This document shows positions 16,724 to 25,833 of a stretch of DNA of 64,000 bases, piece by piece. How positions within the stretch are numbered: position 1 is the stretch's first letter; every line of letters starts with the position of its first letter. Source of the stretch: Duganella sp. BuS-21 (GTDB lineage: Bacteria > Pseudomonadota > Gammaproteobacteria > Burkholderiales > Burkholderiaceae_D); NCBI GenBank assembly GCA_041874725.1, contig CP097466.1, positions 2,046,001 to 2,110,000 of the forward strand. Direction: 5' to 3'. A program made the translations under genes and the position numbers. Below the pieces are notes generated by a model. That model had not been told where the DNA came from, searched no databases, and saw nothing but the letters and a program-made list of their open reading frames with translations.

Positions 16724-17650
16724 ATGACCACAGCCATCTACAGCCATCCCGACTGCCAGCGCCACGACATGGGCGACTGGCACCCTGAATCGCCGGCGCG
16801 CCTGCAGGCCATCGCCGACCAGCTGATCGGATCGCACATCAGCGACCTGCTGGAGCACCGCGAAGCGCCGCTGGTGGCGCTGTCCGACCTCGAACGCAAC
16901 CACAGCAAAAACGCCATCGCCATCGTGCGCGACAACGTGCCGGCCGAGGGCGACAGCTACCCGATCGACGGCGATACCTCGCTCAACGCCTGGAGCTGGC
17001 GCGCGGCGCAGCGCGCGGCCGGCGCGGCGGTGGCTGCCACCAACGCCGTGATCGACGGCGAAATCGACAACGCATTTTGCGCGGTGCGCCCGCCGGGCCA
17101 CCACGCACGGCCGATCGAACCGATGGGCTTCTGCCTGTTCAACAACGTGGCGGTGGCGGCCAAGCACGCGCTGGACGTGCGCGGCTTGTCGCGGGTGGCG
17201 ATCGTCGACTTCGACGTCCACCACGGCAACGGCACCGAGGAAGCGTTTATCAACGAACCGCGCGCGTTGATGGTGAGCTTCTTCCAGCACCCGCTGTACC
17301 CGTACACCGAGCCGCCGCCGATCACCGCCAACCAGGTCAACGTGCCGGTGCCGGCGCACAGCAAGGGCGACGTGGTGCGCAAGATCGTGCTGGAACAGTG
17401 GCTGCCGGCGCTGCACGCGTTCAAGCCGCAGATGATCTTCATCTCGGCCGGCTTCGACGCGCATCGTGAAGACGACATCGGCGGCATGGGGCTGGTGGAG
17501 GCGGATTATGCGTGGATGACGGAACAGATGATGGCGGTCGCGCGCGAACATGCGCAAGGGCGCATCGTCAGCTGCCTGGAGGGCGGCTACAACCTGTCGG
17601 CGCTGGGCCGCAGCGTGGTGGCGCATTTGAAGGCGCTGGCGGAAATATAA
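16724..17650 (+). CDS. Histone-deacetylase-family amidohydrolase
   Basis: A 308-residue zinc hydrolase of the HDAC/acetoin-utilisation/acetylpolyamine amidohydrolase superfamily. It shows RPPGHHA (active-site histidines), FDVHHGNGTEE (metal ligands), ISAGFDAHREDD and the C-terminal LEGGYNL motif. Bacterial relatives deacetylate small molecules such as polyamines or protein lysines; the substrate cannot be told from sequence. I use ATG 16724 rather than 16691, because MTTAIYSHPDCQRHDMG matches the usual start. Confidence 0.92.
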   Translation: MTTAIYSHPDCQRHDMGDWHPESPARLQAIADQLIGSHISDLLEHREAPLVALSDLERNHSKNAIAIVRDNVPAEGDSYPIDGDTSLNAWSWRAAQRAAGAAVAATNAVIDGEIDNAFCAVRPPGHHARPIEPMGFCLFNNVAVAAKHALDVRGLSRVAIVDFDVHHGNGTEEAFINEPRALMVSFFQHPLYPYTEPPPITANQVNVPVPAHSKGDVVRKIVLEQWLPALHAFKPQMIFISAGFDAHREDDIGGMGLVEADYAWMTEQMMAVAREHAQGRIVSCLEGGYNLSALGRSVVAHLKALAEI

Positions 17651-17718
17651 AGCGCGGTACAGCGGACCAGGCTTGCGCGACGCCTGCCTTGCAGTCCCAA
17701 AAAAAGCCCCCAAACGTA

Positions 17719-17748
17719 AGGGTCGGACCCCGTACGGGGTCCGATCCT
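17719..17748. repeat. GGGTCGGACCCC-type palindrome, copy 2
   Basis: Arms AGGGTCGGACCCC and GGGGTCCGATCCT with one mismatch around a GTAC loop. It lies between convergent genes (deacetylase and OPT transporter), next to a second hairpin at 17778-17800 (TGCCGCTTT / AAAGCGGCA), and could serve as a shared transcription end. Confidence 0.7.
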
Positions 17749-17777
17749 GTGCCGCAGCGGTGTGCGGGTTTCGGCGG

Positions 17778-17800
17778 TGCCGCTTTTTTTTAAAGCGGCA
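17778..17800. terminator. Hairpin with T/A tract between convergent genes
   Basis: A 9-bp stem TGCCGCTTT / AAAGCGGCA with a T5 loop. The T residues sit inside the stem-loop on the plus strand. A run of nine C residues begins about 11 bases later. It could terminate the deacetylase gene. Confidence 0.4.
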
Positions 17801-17828
17801 GGCCACGTCACCCCCCCCCACCCCCGAG

Positions 17829-19823
17829 TTACCCCTGCACCGCCTGGCCGTTCTTGGCCGACCAGCGGTACAGACCCCAGACAATCGCCGTGCCGACGAT
17901 CAGCGCCACGGTCATGCCCTGGCCTTCACCCATGCCGGTGGCGATCGCCAGCGGCTCGCCTTTGCCCGACAACACAATCAAACCCGCCAGCGCCACGTTG
18001 AACAAGCTCTCGCCGACGATGAAGCCCGACATCACCAGCACGCTGATGCGCTTGGCCGATTCGCCGCCGACCTTTTTCTCGACCGCGCGGTCGAACAGGT
18101 AGCCGGCCACCGCGCCGATCACCACCGGCGTGATCACCGCGCTAGGCAGGTAGATCGCCAGGCCCACGCCCAGCGGCGGCAGGCTGTATTTGCCATCGCT
18201 CGATTGCTTGAGCGCGAAATTGATCACCACCAGCGCCAGGCCGATCAGCACGCCGTAACCCAGCAGATCCCACGGCAAATCGCCGCCGATGGCGCCTTTG
18301 GCCAGCGTGGAGATCAGCAGCGCCTGCGGCGCCGCCAGCGGCTGGTCGGAGATCGATTCCAGGTTCGGTGCACCGACAAAACCGTTGGCGCGGTTCAGCA
18401 GTTCCAGCACCGGCGGCACCACGCACGAACCGGCGGCGACGCCGATCAGCAGGCCGACCTGCTGCTTCCACGGGGTGGCGTTGACCAGCTGACCGGTCTT
18501 CAGATCCTGCAGGTTGTCGTTGCCGATCACGGCCACCGCCAGCACCACGGTGGTGACGAACAGCGCGTAGGCGATCAGCGCCTGCGCCACCTCCGGACCC
18601 ATGACGCTGCGGCCCACCACGCCCACGCTCAGCGCCGCGCCCAGCACCGTCAGAATGGCAATGCCGGACACCGGCGAGTTGGAGGAGCCGATCAGGCCCG
18701 CCATGTAGCCGCAGACGGCGGCGGCGAAAATGCCGGCCACCAGCACGTAGCCGACGCCGACCGCCACCAGCGGCACCGCCAGCGACGCCAGCGGGCCGCC
18801 TTGCAGGAAGCTGGCCAGCAGCCAGCCGGCCGGCACCATCGACAGCAGGGTGACCAGGCCGACGATGTAGATCGGGATATCGAGTTCGGTGCGGTCCAGC
18901 GAGGCGCCTTCCAGCTTGGCCTTGCGCGCCGCTTCCATGGCCGACTTCAGGCCGCCCAGGATAGGTTTGGCCAGGCCGGCCAGGGTGACGATGGCGGCGA
19001 TGCCGATCACGCCGGCGCCTATCATCCGCACCTGCTTGGACCAGATGCCCAGCGCATGGCCGGCCACTTCGGCGCCGGCCGCCATTGGCGTCAGGTTGCT
19101 CATCAGCGGCACCAGGATGCCCCAGGCGATGATCAGGCCCGCCAGCATGGCGATACCGACCGTGATGCCCATCAGGTGGCCGGCGCCGATCAGCGCCAGC
19201 GAGCTCGATGCGCCGATGCCGGTGGCGCCGGCGCCGGTGCGGAAGAACACCGCCACTTCGGCGGCCATCAGCTTGGCGGCGCCGGCGGCGGCAAACAGCG
19301 CCGACGTCAGCGAACCCCAGATCACCGCGCGCAGGCCGGCCTTGCCTTCCGCCGCGCCTTCGCGCGAGGCCATGCCCACCTTCAGCACTTCGGCGGCGGC
19401 CACGCCTTCCGGATACGGCAGCGACGACTGCGACACCAGCGCGCGGCGCAGCGGCACCGTGTACATCACACCCAATACGCCGCCGATGGCGCAGGCGCCG
19501 AAGGTCGGCCAGAACGGCACGTTGGCCCACCAGCCGATCATCAACAGGCCAGGCAGCACAAAGATCACCGAGGCCAGCGTGCCGGCCGCCGACGCGATGG
19601 TCTGGACGATGTTGTTTTCCTGGATGGTGGCGTTCTTGAAGGCGCTCAGCAGCGCCATCGAGATCACGGCGGCCGGGATCGAGGTGGCGAAGGTCAGGCC
19701 GACCTTCAGGCCCAGATAGACCTGGGCGGCGGTGAATACCAGCGTAATCAGAATGCCCAGAATAATCCCGCGAACGGTGATTTCCCGCGGGTTGGACGGT
19801 GCAGCTATGCTCATCTTCAGCAC
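17829..19823 (-). CDS. OPT family oligopeptide/metal-chelate transporter
   Basis: A 664-residue polytopic membrane protein with about 14-16 hydrophobic helices. Features typical of the OPT family in bacteria include the N-terminal ITVRGIILGILITLVF helix and the loop with SLPYPEGVAAAEVLKVG. OPT proteins import oligopeptides or iron-siderophore-type chelates by proton symport; the substrate here is not predictable. It is a single gene, divergent from ylqF and convergent with the deacetylase-like gene. Confidence 0.9.
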   Translation of the reverse strand: MLKMSIAAPSNPREITVRGIILGILITLVFTAAQVYLGLKVGLTFATSIPAAVISMALLSAFKNATIQENNIVQTIASAAGTLASVIFVLPGLLMIGWWANVPFWPTFGACAIGGVLGVMYTVPLRRALVSQSSLPYPEGVAAAEVLKVGMASREGAAEGKAGLRAVIWGSLTSALFAAAGAAKLMAAEVAVFFRTGAGATGIGASSSLALIGAGHLMGITVGIAMLAGLIIAWGILVPLMSNLTPMAAGAEVAGHALGIWSKQVRMIGAGVIGIAAIVTLAGLAKPILGGLKSAMEAARKAKLEGASLDRTELDIPIYIVGLVTLLSMVPAGWLLASFLQGGPLASLAVPLVAVGVGYVLVAGIFAAAVCGYMAGLIGSSNSPVSGIAILTVLGAALSVGVVGRSVMGPEVAQALIAYALFVTTVVLAVAVIGNDNLQDLKTGQLVNATPWKQQVGLLIGVAAGSCVVPPVLELLNRANGFVGAPNLESISDQPLAAPQALLISTLAKGAIGGDLPWDLLGYGVLIGLALVVINFALKQSSDGKYSLPPLGVGLAIYLPSAVITPVVIGAVAGYLFDRAVEKKVGGESAKRISVLVMSGFIVGESLFNVALAGLIVLSGKGEPLAIATGMGEGQGMTVALIVGTAIVWGLYRWSAKNGQAVQG

Positions 19824-19946
19824 TCCGGAGTTGTTATTGGTTGTTGTTTGATTAATTAAAAGGATGTCGCGCCCAATGATAAACGAATCCCGCAGCCGTT
19901 AGCAGGTAAAATAGCAGGTTGTCAGAACGATTTTGAAGGTCAGAGC

Positions 19947-20897
19947 ATGTCGATACAATGGTACCCGGGGCATATGAACGCCGCCAAGAAGAAGGCGGCG
20001 GAACAGATGGAGAACATCGATCTGGTGATCGAGGTGGTCGACGCGCGCCTGCCCGAGGCCAGCACCAACCCGATGGTCGACGAGCTGCGCAAGTTCCGCC
20101 AGCGTCCATGCCTGAAGATCCTCAACAAGATCGACCTGGCCGATCCCGCCGCCACCGCCGCCTGGAGCGCTTATTACAACGCGCAGGAAGGCGTGACCGC
20201 CTACGCCATGACCACCAAGAAGCCGGCCGACGTGGCGCGCATTCCGGACCTGGCCAAGCAGCTGGCGCCGCATCGCGGCGTGCCGACCAAGCCGCTGCGC
20301 ATCATGATCATGGGGATCCCCAACGTCGGCAAGTCGACCTTGATGAACGCGCTCCTGAAAAAGCGCGTGGCCAAGGTGGGCGACGAGCCGGCCGTGACCA
20401 AGCAGCAGCAAAAGCTTTACCTGGACAAGAACACGATACTGGTCGATACGCCGGGGATGTTGTGGCCGAAGATCGCGCTGCCGAGCGATGGCCTGATGCT
20501 GGCGGCCAGTCACGCGATCGGTGCTAACGCGCTGATCGAAGAGGAGGTGGCGGAGTTCCTGGCCGGCGAGCTGCTGGTGCACTACCCGCAATTGCTGGTG
20601 GCGCGCTACGGCTTTAAGGATATTGAAACGTTTGACGCCATCGCCGTGGTGGAAGGCGTAGGCGCCAAGCGCGGTTTCCGCCAGAAGGGCGGCGATCTCG
20701 ATTACGAAAAAGCGGCGCACACCTTCCTGGGTGATTATCGCAGCGGCATCCTGGGTCGCATCTCGCTGGAGACGCCGGAGACGCGCAAAGTGCGCCTGGC
20801 GCAGCATGCAGAGGAGATGGCGACCAAGGCCGCCGAAAAAGCCGCCATCGCCGCCGAGAAGGCGAAAGCCGCCGCCAACGGCAAGCGCGGCACTTAG
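19947..20897 (+). CDS. ylqF: Circularly permuted GTPase YlqF/RbgA (ribosome biogenesis)
   Basis: A 316-residue GTPase whose motifs come in permuted order: G4 LNKIDLAD (about residues 55-62), then G1 GIPNVGKSTLMN (about 125-136) and G3 DTPG (about 170). The N-terminus IQWYPGHMNAAKKK is the family hallmark. YlqF/RbgA assists late assembly of the 50S subunit. The C-terminus is a lysine/alanine-rich helix (EKAAIAAEKAKAAANGKR). Confidence 0.93.
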   Translation: MSIQWYPGHMNAAKKKAAEQMENIDLVIEVVDARLPEASTNPMVDELRKFRQRPCLKILNKIDLADPAATAAWSAYYNAQEGVTAYAMTTKKPADVARIPDLAKQLAPHRGVPTKPLRIMIMGIPNVGKSTLMNALLKKRVAKVGDEPAVTKQQQKLYLDKNTILVDTPGMLWPKIALPSDGLMLAASHAIGANALIEEEVAEFLAGELLVHYPQLLVARYGFKDIETFDAIAVVEGVGAKRGFRQKGGDLDYEKAAHTFLGDYRSGILGRISLETPETRKVRLAQHAEEMATKAAEKAAIAAEKAKAAANGKRGT

Positions 20898-20931
20898 TAC
20901 GCCATTAGCACCCGACCCGCAAATCCAAGCA

Positions 20932-21004
20932 AGGGTCAGACATGGTCCGGGCAGGGGCTGCGCCCCGCAGCTCCTGCGGAGCTGCCCCCGCCTCGCCTCG
21001 GGGT
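20932..21004. repeat. 73-bp GC-rich dispersed repeat, copy A
   Basis: It begins AGGGTCAGACATGGTCCGG and continues through stems of GGGGC / GCCCC. A matching element occurs at 37190-37262. Both copies lie between convergent genes (here ylqF and the dioxygenase), so a bidirectional terminator role is plausible. Confidence 0.7.
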
Positions 21005-21017
21005 ACAACGCTAAGCT

Positions 21018-21824
21018 TTAAGCCGCAGCCTGTCCGAAGCGGTAACTACTGACGGCGATTCCACCCATGAAGGCGTCTTCGTGGTAGGGCATGGTGGCGG
21101 GGTCGGTTTCGGCCGCGCCCAGCACCACCATCAGCGGCAGCAGGTGTTCTTCGCGTGGATGCGCGATGCGCGCCGCCGGTGCGCTTTCCCACGCCATCAA
21201 GCGCGCGCTGCGTTCCTGCGGCGGCAGCGCCATGGTATCGCCCAACCACTTGTCGAACGCGTGCGAAGCGGCCGCGCCGCTGGTGTTGAACGCGCGCAGA
21301 TTGTGGTAACTGAGCCCGCTGCCGATAATCAGCACGCCCTGCTCGCGCAAGGGCGCCAGCAGGCGTCCCACTTCCAGGTGCGTCTGCGGATCCAGTCCCT
21401 GCTTGAGCGACAGCTGCACGATCGGCACGTCCGCCTGCGGATACACCGGATACATGGCGCTGAAGGTGCCGTGGTCGAAGCCGCGCTGCGGATCGAGCAG
21501 CGCCTTGTGGCCGCCGGCCTCCAGCAAACCCTGCACCTGCGCCGCCAGCTCCGGCGAACCCGGCGCACGGTACTGCACCTCGTAGGTGTGCGCCGGGAAG
21601 CCGCCGTAGTCGTAGATCATCGGCGGCCTGGCCGACGACGACAGCATGAACTCACGGCCTTCCCAATGCGCCGTCACCACCAGCACTGCCTTCGGCGTGA
21701 CGCCGAGCTGGCGCGGAATGTCGCGCAGCGAGGCGTCCAGTTCAGCATACAGATGGCCGACCTGGTCCATCATGAATGGCCAGGGTCCGCCGCCGTGCGA
21801 CAGAAAATAAGTTGGGAGTGTCAT
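21018..21824 (-). CDS. Extradiol-type (DODA/LigB-fold) dioxygenase
   Basis: A 268-residue class III extradiol ring-cleavage-type protein of the 4,5-DOPA dioxygenase group (YgiD-like): N-terminal LPTYFLSHGGGPW, VVTAHWEGRE and IIGSGLSYHNLR supply the conserved histidines for non-haem iron or zinc. The natural substrate in such bacteria is uncertain. I use ATG 21824, with an AAAGGAAA site upstream, rather than the longer frame. It stands alone, and its end abuts the repeat at 20932-21004. Confidence 0.85.
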   Translation of the reverse strand: MTLPTYFLSHGGGPWPFMMDQVGHLYAELDASLRDIPRQLGVTPKAVLVVTAHWEGREFMLSSSARPPMIYDYGGFPAHTYEVQYRAPGSPELAAQVQGLLEAGGHKALLDPQRGFDHGTFSAMYPVYPQADVPIVQLSLKQGLDPQTHLEVGRLLAPLREQGVLIIGSGLSYHNLRAFNTSGAAASHAFDKWLGDTMALPPQERSARLMAWESAPAARIAHPREEHLLPLMVVLGAAETDPATMPYHEDAFMGGIAVSSYRFGQAAA

Positions 21825-21967
21825 GGCGATTTCCTTTTCAATATCCCCACTATAAGCACCCAACTCCATGCAATCAATACGGTAAATGGTGATGGATCGT
21901 ATCTAAAAGCTGAATGATATTCCCCGGCGTATAATGCCGGTGCCCCGAATTTTGAAAGCCAAGCACC

Positions 21968-22864
21968 ATGATTTCATCCGCGCTGCGCCGCTGCCGCCTT
22001 GCGCTGGCCGTACTGGGCGTCGCGCTGTGCGCTGGCGCCGGCGCCGCCATCACCGTGCAGGACGACGCCGGCAACACCGTCACGCTGGCGAAACCCGCGC
22101 AGCGCGTGATTTCGACCGCGCCGCACATCACCGAACTGCTGTTTGCCGCCGGCGGCGGCGAGCGCGTGGTCGGCGTCATGAGCTATAGCGATTACCCGGA
22201 AGCGGCCAAGCGCCTGCCGGTGATCGGCAGCGACGCCACCATCGACATGGAACGCCTGCTGGCGTTGCGCCCGGACCTGCTGGTGGTCTGGCAGACCGGG
22301 AACACCGAGCGCCAGCTGGCGCAGCTGAAAAGCCTGGGCATCCCGGTGTTCTATAGCGAACCGAAACGACTCGACGAAGTGGCCACCAGTCTGACCCGCC
22401 TCGGCCGGCTGCTGGGCCAGGACGCCACCGCGCAAGCCGCCGCGCGCGACTATCGCCAGAAGATCGCCAAGCTCGCCGCCGGCTACGCCCAGCGTGCGCC
22501 GGTCAGGGTGTTCTACCAGATATGGGAGAAGCCGCTGTTCACGCTGAACGGCGAGCATATCGTCAGCGACGCCTTGCGCGTCTGCGGCGGCCGCAATGTG
22601 TTCGGCGCGCTGAAGGTGACCGCGCCCTCGGTCAGCACCGAGGCCGTGCTGCAGGAAAATCCGGAAGCGATCGTCGGCGGCGAACGCCACGACGGCCAAT
22701 CCGGCATCCACATCTGGAAGCCCTACAAGGGCCTGCTGGCGGTCCAGCGCAACAACCTGTTCATGCTCGACAGCGAACTGCTGGTGCGCGCCAGCCCGCG
22801 CATCGCCGACGGCGTCGCCGTGTTGTGCGAAAAACTGGAGACGGCGCGCCGGCATCGCCCTTAA
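21968..22864 (+). CDS. btuF: Cobalamin-binding periplasmic protein (BtuF-like)
   Basis: A 298-residue solute-binding protein with a signal peptide (about 1-27) and the class III binding fold: VISTAPHITELLFAAGGGERVVGV, a long backbone helix around residues 130-150, and VFYQIWEKPLFTLNGEH. This matches BtuF-type vitamin B12 / corrinoid binding proteins. No BtuCD genes or cobalamin riboswitch are seen in the 140 bases upstream, so substrate could also be an iron chelate. Confidence 0.8.
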   Translation: MISSALRRCRLALAVLGVALCAGAGAAITVQDDAGNTVTLAKPAQRVISTAPHITELLFAAGGGERVVGVMSYSDYPEAAKRLPVIGSDATIDMERLLALRPDLLVVWQTGNTERQLAQLKSLGIPVFYSEPKRLDEVATSLTRLGRLLGQDATAQAAARDYRQKIAKLAAGYAQRAPVRVFYQIWEKPLFTLNGEHIVSDALRVCGGRNVFGALKVTAPSVSTEAVLQENPEAIVGGERHDGQSGIHIWKPYKGLLAVQRNNLFMLDSELLVRASPRIADGVAVLCEKLETARRHRP

Positions 22865-22957
22865 AGCTGGCTTAATCGACCGTTCAATACTTGGGTCGGC
22901 GCGCGTAAAAAGTGGTACTCTCGCGGCGTTTGCCACTTATCTATTCGAAGGAATGCC

Positions 22958-23617
22958 ATGCGTTTGCTGAGTCTCTTGCGCCCACTGTTAGCCACCGTCG
23001 CCTTTGTGGCCGCCGCCGGCGCTTGCGCCGCCGACTTCAAGGATGGCCTGGACTACAACACCGTCAACACGCCGCGGCCGGACACCGGCAAGAAGGTCGA
23101 GGTGCTGGAGTTCTTCATGTACCACTGCCCGCACTGCAATGTGCTCGATCCGGTGCTGGCCGACTGGGTAAAAAAGAACAACGACAAGATCGTGTTCCGC
23201 CGCATGCACATGGGCGACGACGCCCAGGCCAAGGCCTTCTATACGCTGGAAGCGATGAACGCGCTGGGCAACGGCGTGCACGAGAAAATCTTCCGCGCCA
23301 TCCACGTCGACCGCAACCGTCTCAACACCGACGCGGCCCTGCAGGACTTCGTGGTCAAGAACGGCGTGGACAAGGCCAAGTACGTCGAGGCCTTCAATTC
23401 CTTCGGCGTGCAGACCAAGTTGAAACGCGCGCAGCAGGTGGCAACTCAGTATAAACTCGATAGCGTACCGGCACTGGTGATCGATGGTCATTACACGACC
23501 TCGCCGGCGGTGGCCGGCCACGGCCTGACGTCGGCCGATGCAGCACACAAAGCGATGTTCGCGGTTGTCGATAGCCTGGTAGCGAAGTCGCTGCAGGAAC
23601 GCGCCGCCAAGAAGTAA
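22958..23617 (+). CDS. dsbA: Thiol:disulfide interchange protein DsbA
   Basis: A 219-residue periplasmic oxidoreductase with a signal peptide (about 1-24) and the DsbA active site C57-P-H-C60 in FFMYHCPHCNVLDP, followed by the helical insertion domain and the cis-proline loop VPALVIDGHYTTSP. It introduces disulfides into exported proteins. A membrane-protein gene follows after 22 bases, probably in the same transcript. Confidence 0.93.
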   Translation: MRLLSLLRPLLATVAFVAAAGACAADFKDGLDYNTVNTPRPDTGKKVEVLEFFMYHCPHCNVLDPVLADWVKKNNDKIVFRRMHMGDDAQAKAFYTLEAMNALGNGVHEKIFRAIHVDRNRLNTDAALQDFVVKNGVDKAKYVEAFNSFGVQTKLKRAQQVATQYKLDSVPALVIDGHYTTSPAVAGHGLTSADAAHKAMFAVVDSLVAKSLQERAAKK

Positions 23618-23639
23618 CCAAGGAAGGACGGGTAAGGTA

Positions 23640-23972
23640 ATGAAATTCCCAAAGAACGAGCGGGAAGAAGCGGAAGCCCAGGTCATGAAGATTTACAAAG
23701 AGTCTTCGCCGGCGCTGGAGAACCTGTTTGAATGGGCCTATATCAACCATGTGGCATGGAGCCTGGTGATCGTGTTCCTCGGCCTGATCCTGTGGCTGAG
23801 CGTGGCCCTGGTCAACGCCGAGAACCAGCGCAATGCGCTGGCCACCAAGCAGTGCCGCGATCCGATCTTTAAGACCGAGATCGACAAAAAGTGCCTGCGC
23901 ACGGTGCAGTCGCGCGACCACTGGTGGCAGCACCTGAGCTACGCGCTGGGCAACCTCAGCCCGGCGAAGTAA
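23640..23972 (+). CDS. Small single-pass membrane protein, function unknown
   Basis: A 110-residue protein with a charged N-terminal helix (NEREEAEAQVMKIYKESSPA), one strong membrane helix (about residues 38-58, WSLVIVFLGLILWLSVALV) and a polar C-terminal part with three cysteines. I do not recognise the family. It lies between dsbA and an SDR gene (stop one base before the SDR start), so it is probably cotranscribed. Confidence 0.6.
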   Translation: MKFPKNEREEAEAQVMKIYKESSPALENLFEWAYINHVAWSLVIVFLGLILWLSVALVNAENQRNALATKQCRDPIFKTEIDKKCLRTVQSRDHWWQHLSYALGNLSPAK

Positions 23973-23973
23973 G

Positions 23974-24720
23974 ATGAAACAGGTGATGCTGGTGACCGGC
24001 AGCAGCCGTGGCATCGGCGCCGCGACCGCGCTGTTGGCCAGCCGTCGCGGCTACGCGGTCTGCATCAACTACCACAGCAACGCCGACGCCGCGTCGCGCC
24101 TGCGCGCGCAGATCGTGGCCGAAGGCGGCGAGGCCATCGCCGTGCAGGCCGATGTCGGGGTGGAAGCCGACGTGCTGCGCCTGTTCGCCGCCATCGACGA
24201 GGAACTGGGGCCGCTGACGGCGCTGGTCAACAACGTCGGCGTGCTGGAACAGCAGGGCCAGTTGGCCGACATGTCGGCCGAGCGCCTGCAGCGCGTCTTC
24301 AACACCAATATTCTCAGCTATTTCCTGTGCAGCCGCGAGGCGGTGCGGCGCATGTCCACCGCGCGCGGCGGGCAGGGCGGCGGCATCGTCAACGTCTCGT
24401 CGGGCGCCTCGCGCCATGGCGGCGGCAATGTGTATGTGGACTATGCGGCCTCCAAGGGCGCGGTCGATGTATTGACGCTGGGCCTGTCGAAGGAGGTCGG
24501 CCCGCAAGGCATCCGCGTGAACTGTGTGCGGCCGGGGATCATCTACACCGACATCCACGCCAGCGGCGGCGATGCCGGCCGCGTCGACAAGCTGTCCTCC
24601 AGCGTGCCGCTGGGGCGCGGCGGCCAGCCCGAGGAAATCGCCGAAACCATCTTGTGGCTGCTCGGCCCTCAATCCTCCTACGTCAGCGGCGCCATCGTCG
24701 ATGCCGGCGGCGCGCGCTAA
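23974..24720 (+). CDS. Short-chain dehydrogenase/reductase (SDR)
   Basis: A 248-residue classical SDR: cofactor motif TGSSRGIGAA near the N-terminus, NNVG, catalytic Ser-Tyr-Lys (SSGASRHGGGNVYVDYAASK) and PGIIYTDIH. The closest recognisable type is glucose-1-dehydrogenase / YgfF-like, but substrate cannot be fixed. It begins one base after the preceding gene and ends 16 bases from the convergent efflux operon. Confidence 0.85.
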   Translation: MKQVMLVTGSSRGIGAATALLASRRGYAVCINYHSNADAASRLRAQIVAEGGEAIAVQADVGVEADVLRLFAAIDEELGPLTALVNNVGVLEQQGQLADMSAERLQRVFNTNILSYFLCSREAVRRMSTARGGQGGGIVNVSSGASRHGGGNVYVDYAASKGAVDVLTLGLSKEVGPQGIRVNCVRPGIIYTDIHASGGDAGRVDKLSSSVPLGRGGQPEEIAETILWLLGPQSSYVSGAIVDAGGAR

Positions 24721-24736
24721 GCGCCGGTCAGCTTGG

Positions 24737-25597
24737 CTAGCCGTGGATCACCACCGTGCAGGTGGTGCCCGCCACCAGTTCCAGGTTCTTCGGCTTGTCA
24801 TCGATGTGGATGCGCACCGGCACGCGCTGCGCCAGCCGCACCCAGTTGAAGGTCGGGTTCACATCGGCCAGCAGTTCGCGGCCCAGGCTCGCATCGCGAT
24901 CAGTGATGCCGCGCGCGATGCTCTCGATGTGGCCTTGCAGTTGCGCTTCGCCGCTCATCATGCGCACCGCCACCTTGTCGTTCACCTTCAGCAGCGGCAG
25001 CTTGGTCTCTTCAAAATACCCCACCACGTAGAACGACGCGCTGTCGATCAGCGCTAGCTTGGCCGCGCCGACGGCGGCAAAGTCGCCGGCGTGCACGTTC
25101 AGGTTGGTGACGTAGCCGGTCACCGGCGCACGCACCTCGGTGCGCTCCAGGTTCAGCTGCGCCAGATGGCGTGCCGACAGCACCGCCTGATACTGGGCCG
25201 ATGCCGTGTCGGCCGCCGCCACGGCGGTTTCCTTGCTCTCGGCCGAGACGATGGCGTTGTCGAGTGCCGTGCGGCGCTTGGCTTCCTGCGCGCGGCGGCC
25301 TGTTTCCACCTGCTGCGAAGCCAGCATGGCGCTGGCCTGCGCCAGCGCGTTGGCGTAGCGCGCCTGGTCGACCACGAACAGCACATCGCCTTTGTGTACC
25401 AGCTGGTTGTCGCGCACCAGCACTTCGGTCACGGTGCCGGCGACGTCGGCGCTGATGGTGACCACGTCGGCTTTGATGCGGCCGTCGCGGGTCCAGGCCG
25501 ACTCCATATAGTGGTTCCAGGCGGCGTGGCCCATCCACAGCGCCGCCGCCAACAACAGCATGGTCAGGCAGAATCGGAAAATTTTAGATGCACTCAC
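24737..25597 (-). CDS. aaeA: HlyD-family efflux adaptor (AaeA-like)
   Basis: A 286-residue membrane-fusion protein: one N-terminal helix (about 7-25), a biotinyl/lipoyl half (TVTEVLVRDNQLVHKGDVLF), a coiled-coil hairpin, and the second half (VRAPVTGYVTNLNVHAGD). With the DUF1656 and FUSC genes just upstream it forms the AaeA-AaeX-AaeB type of efflux system for aromatic carboxylates. It is the last gene of the operon. Confidence 0.88.
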   Translation of the reverse strand: MSASKIFRFCLTMLLLAAALWMGHAAWNHYMESAWTRDGRIKADVVTISADVAGTVTEVLVRDNQLVHKGDVLFVVDQARYANALAQASAMLASQQVETGRRAQEAKRRTALDNAIVSAESKETAVAAADTASAQYQAVLSARHLAQLNLERTEVRAPVTGYVTNLNVHAGDFAAVGAAKLALIDSASFYVVGYFEETKLPLLKVNDKVAVRMMSGEAQLQGHIESIARGITDRDASLGRELLADVNPTFNWVRLAQRVPVRIHIDDKPKNLELVAGTTCTVVIHG

Positions 25598-25618
25598 AGC
25601 GGACTCTCAGAAAAGTAG

Positions 25619-25831
25619 TTAGTTGTACAGGGTGACCAGCAGGGCGCTGAAGATGCCGACGAACATGCAGAGCCGCACCAGCGCCGGGTGCCAGCTGTTG
25701 CGATAGGCGCCGACGTGGCTGAGCGCCGCGTCGAGCACCAGTTGCAGCAGCATGGCGGCCAGGAACACCGGCAGCACGCCGGGCAGCAGCACGCCAAAAA
25801 AATCCACTTCACGCGGCATGGTAGGGAACAT
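25619..25831 (-). CDS. aaeX: AaeX-like DUF1656 membrane protein
   Basis: A 70-residue protein with two membrane helices and the DUF1656 signature (REVDFFGVLLPGVLPVFLAA). It is the usual small partner between AaeB and AaeA. The ATG is at 25831, 2 bases after the aaeB stop. The reading frame continues upstream into aaeB, which is only overlap. Confidence 0.88.
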   Translation of the reverse strand: MFPTMPREVDFFGVLLPGVLPVFLAAMLLQLVLDAALSHVGAYRNSWHPALVRLCMFVGIFSALLVTLYN

Positions 25832-25833
25832 GG

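Noticed and set aside
17815..17830. Hypermutable C tract as phase-variation switch
   Set aside because: The run of C residues lies after the OPT stop codon, between convergent gene ends, so a length change would alter no reading frame or promoter I can see.
21825..21967. Cobalamin riboswitch upstream of the BtuF-like gene
   Set aside because: Only about 140 bases are available, and I see no B12-box-like sequence or long leader.
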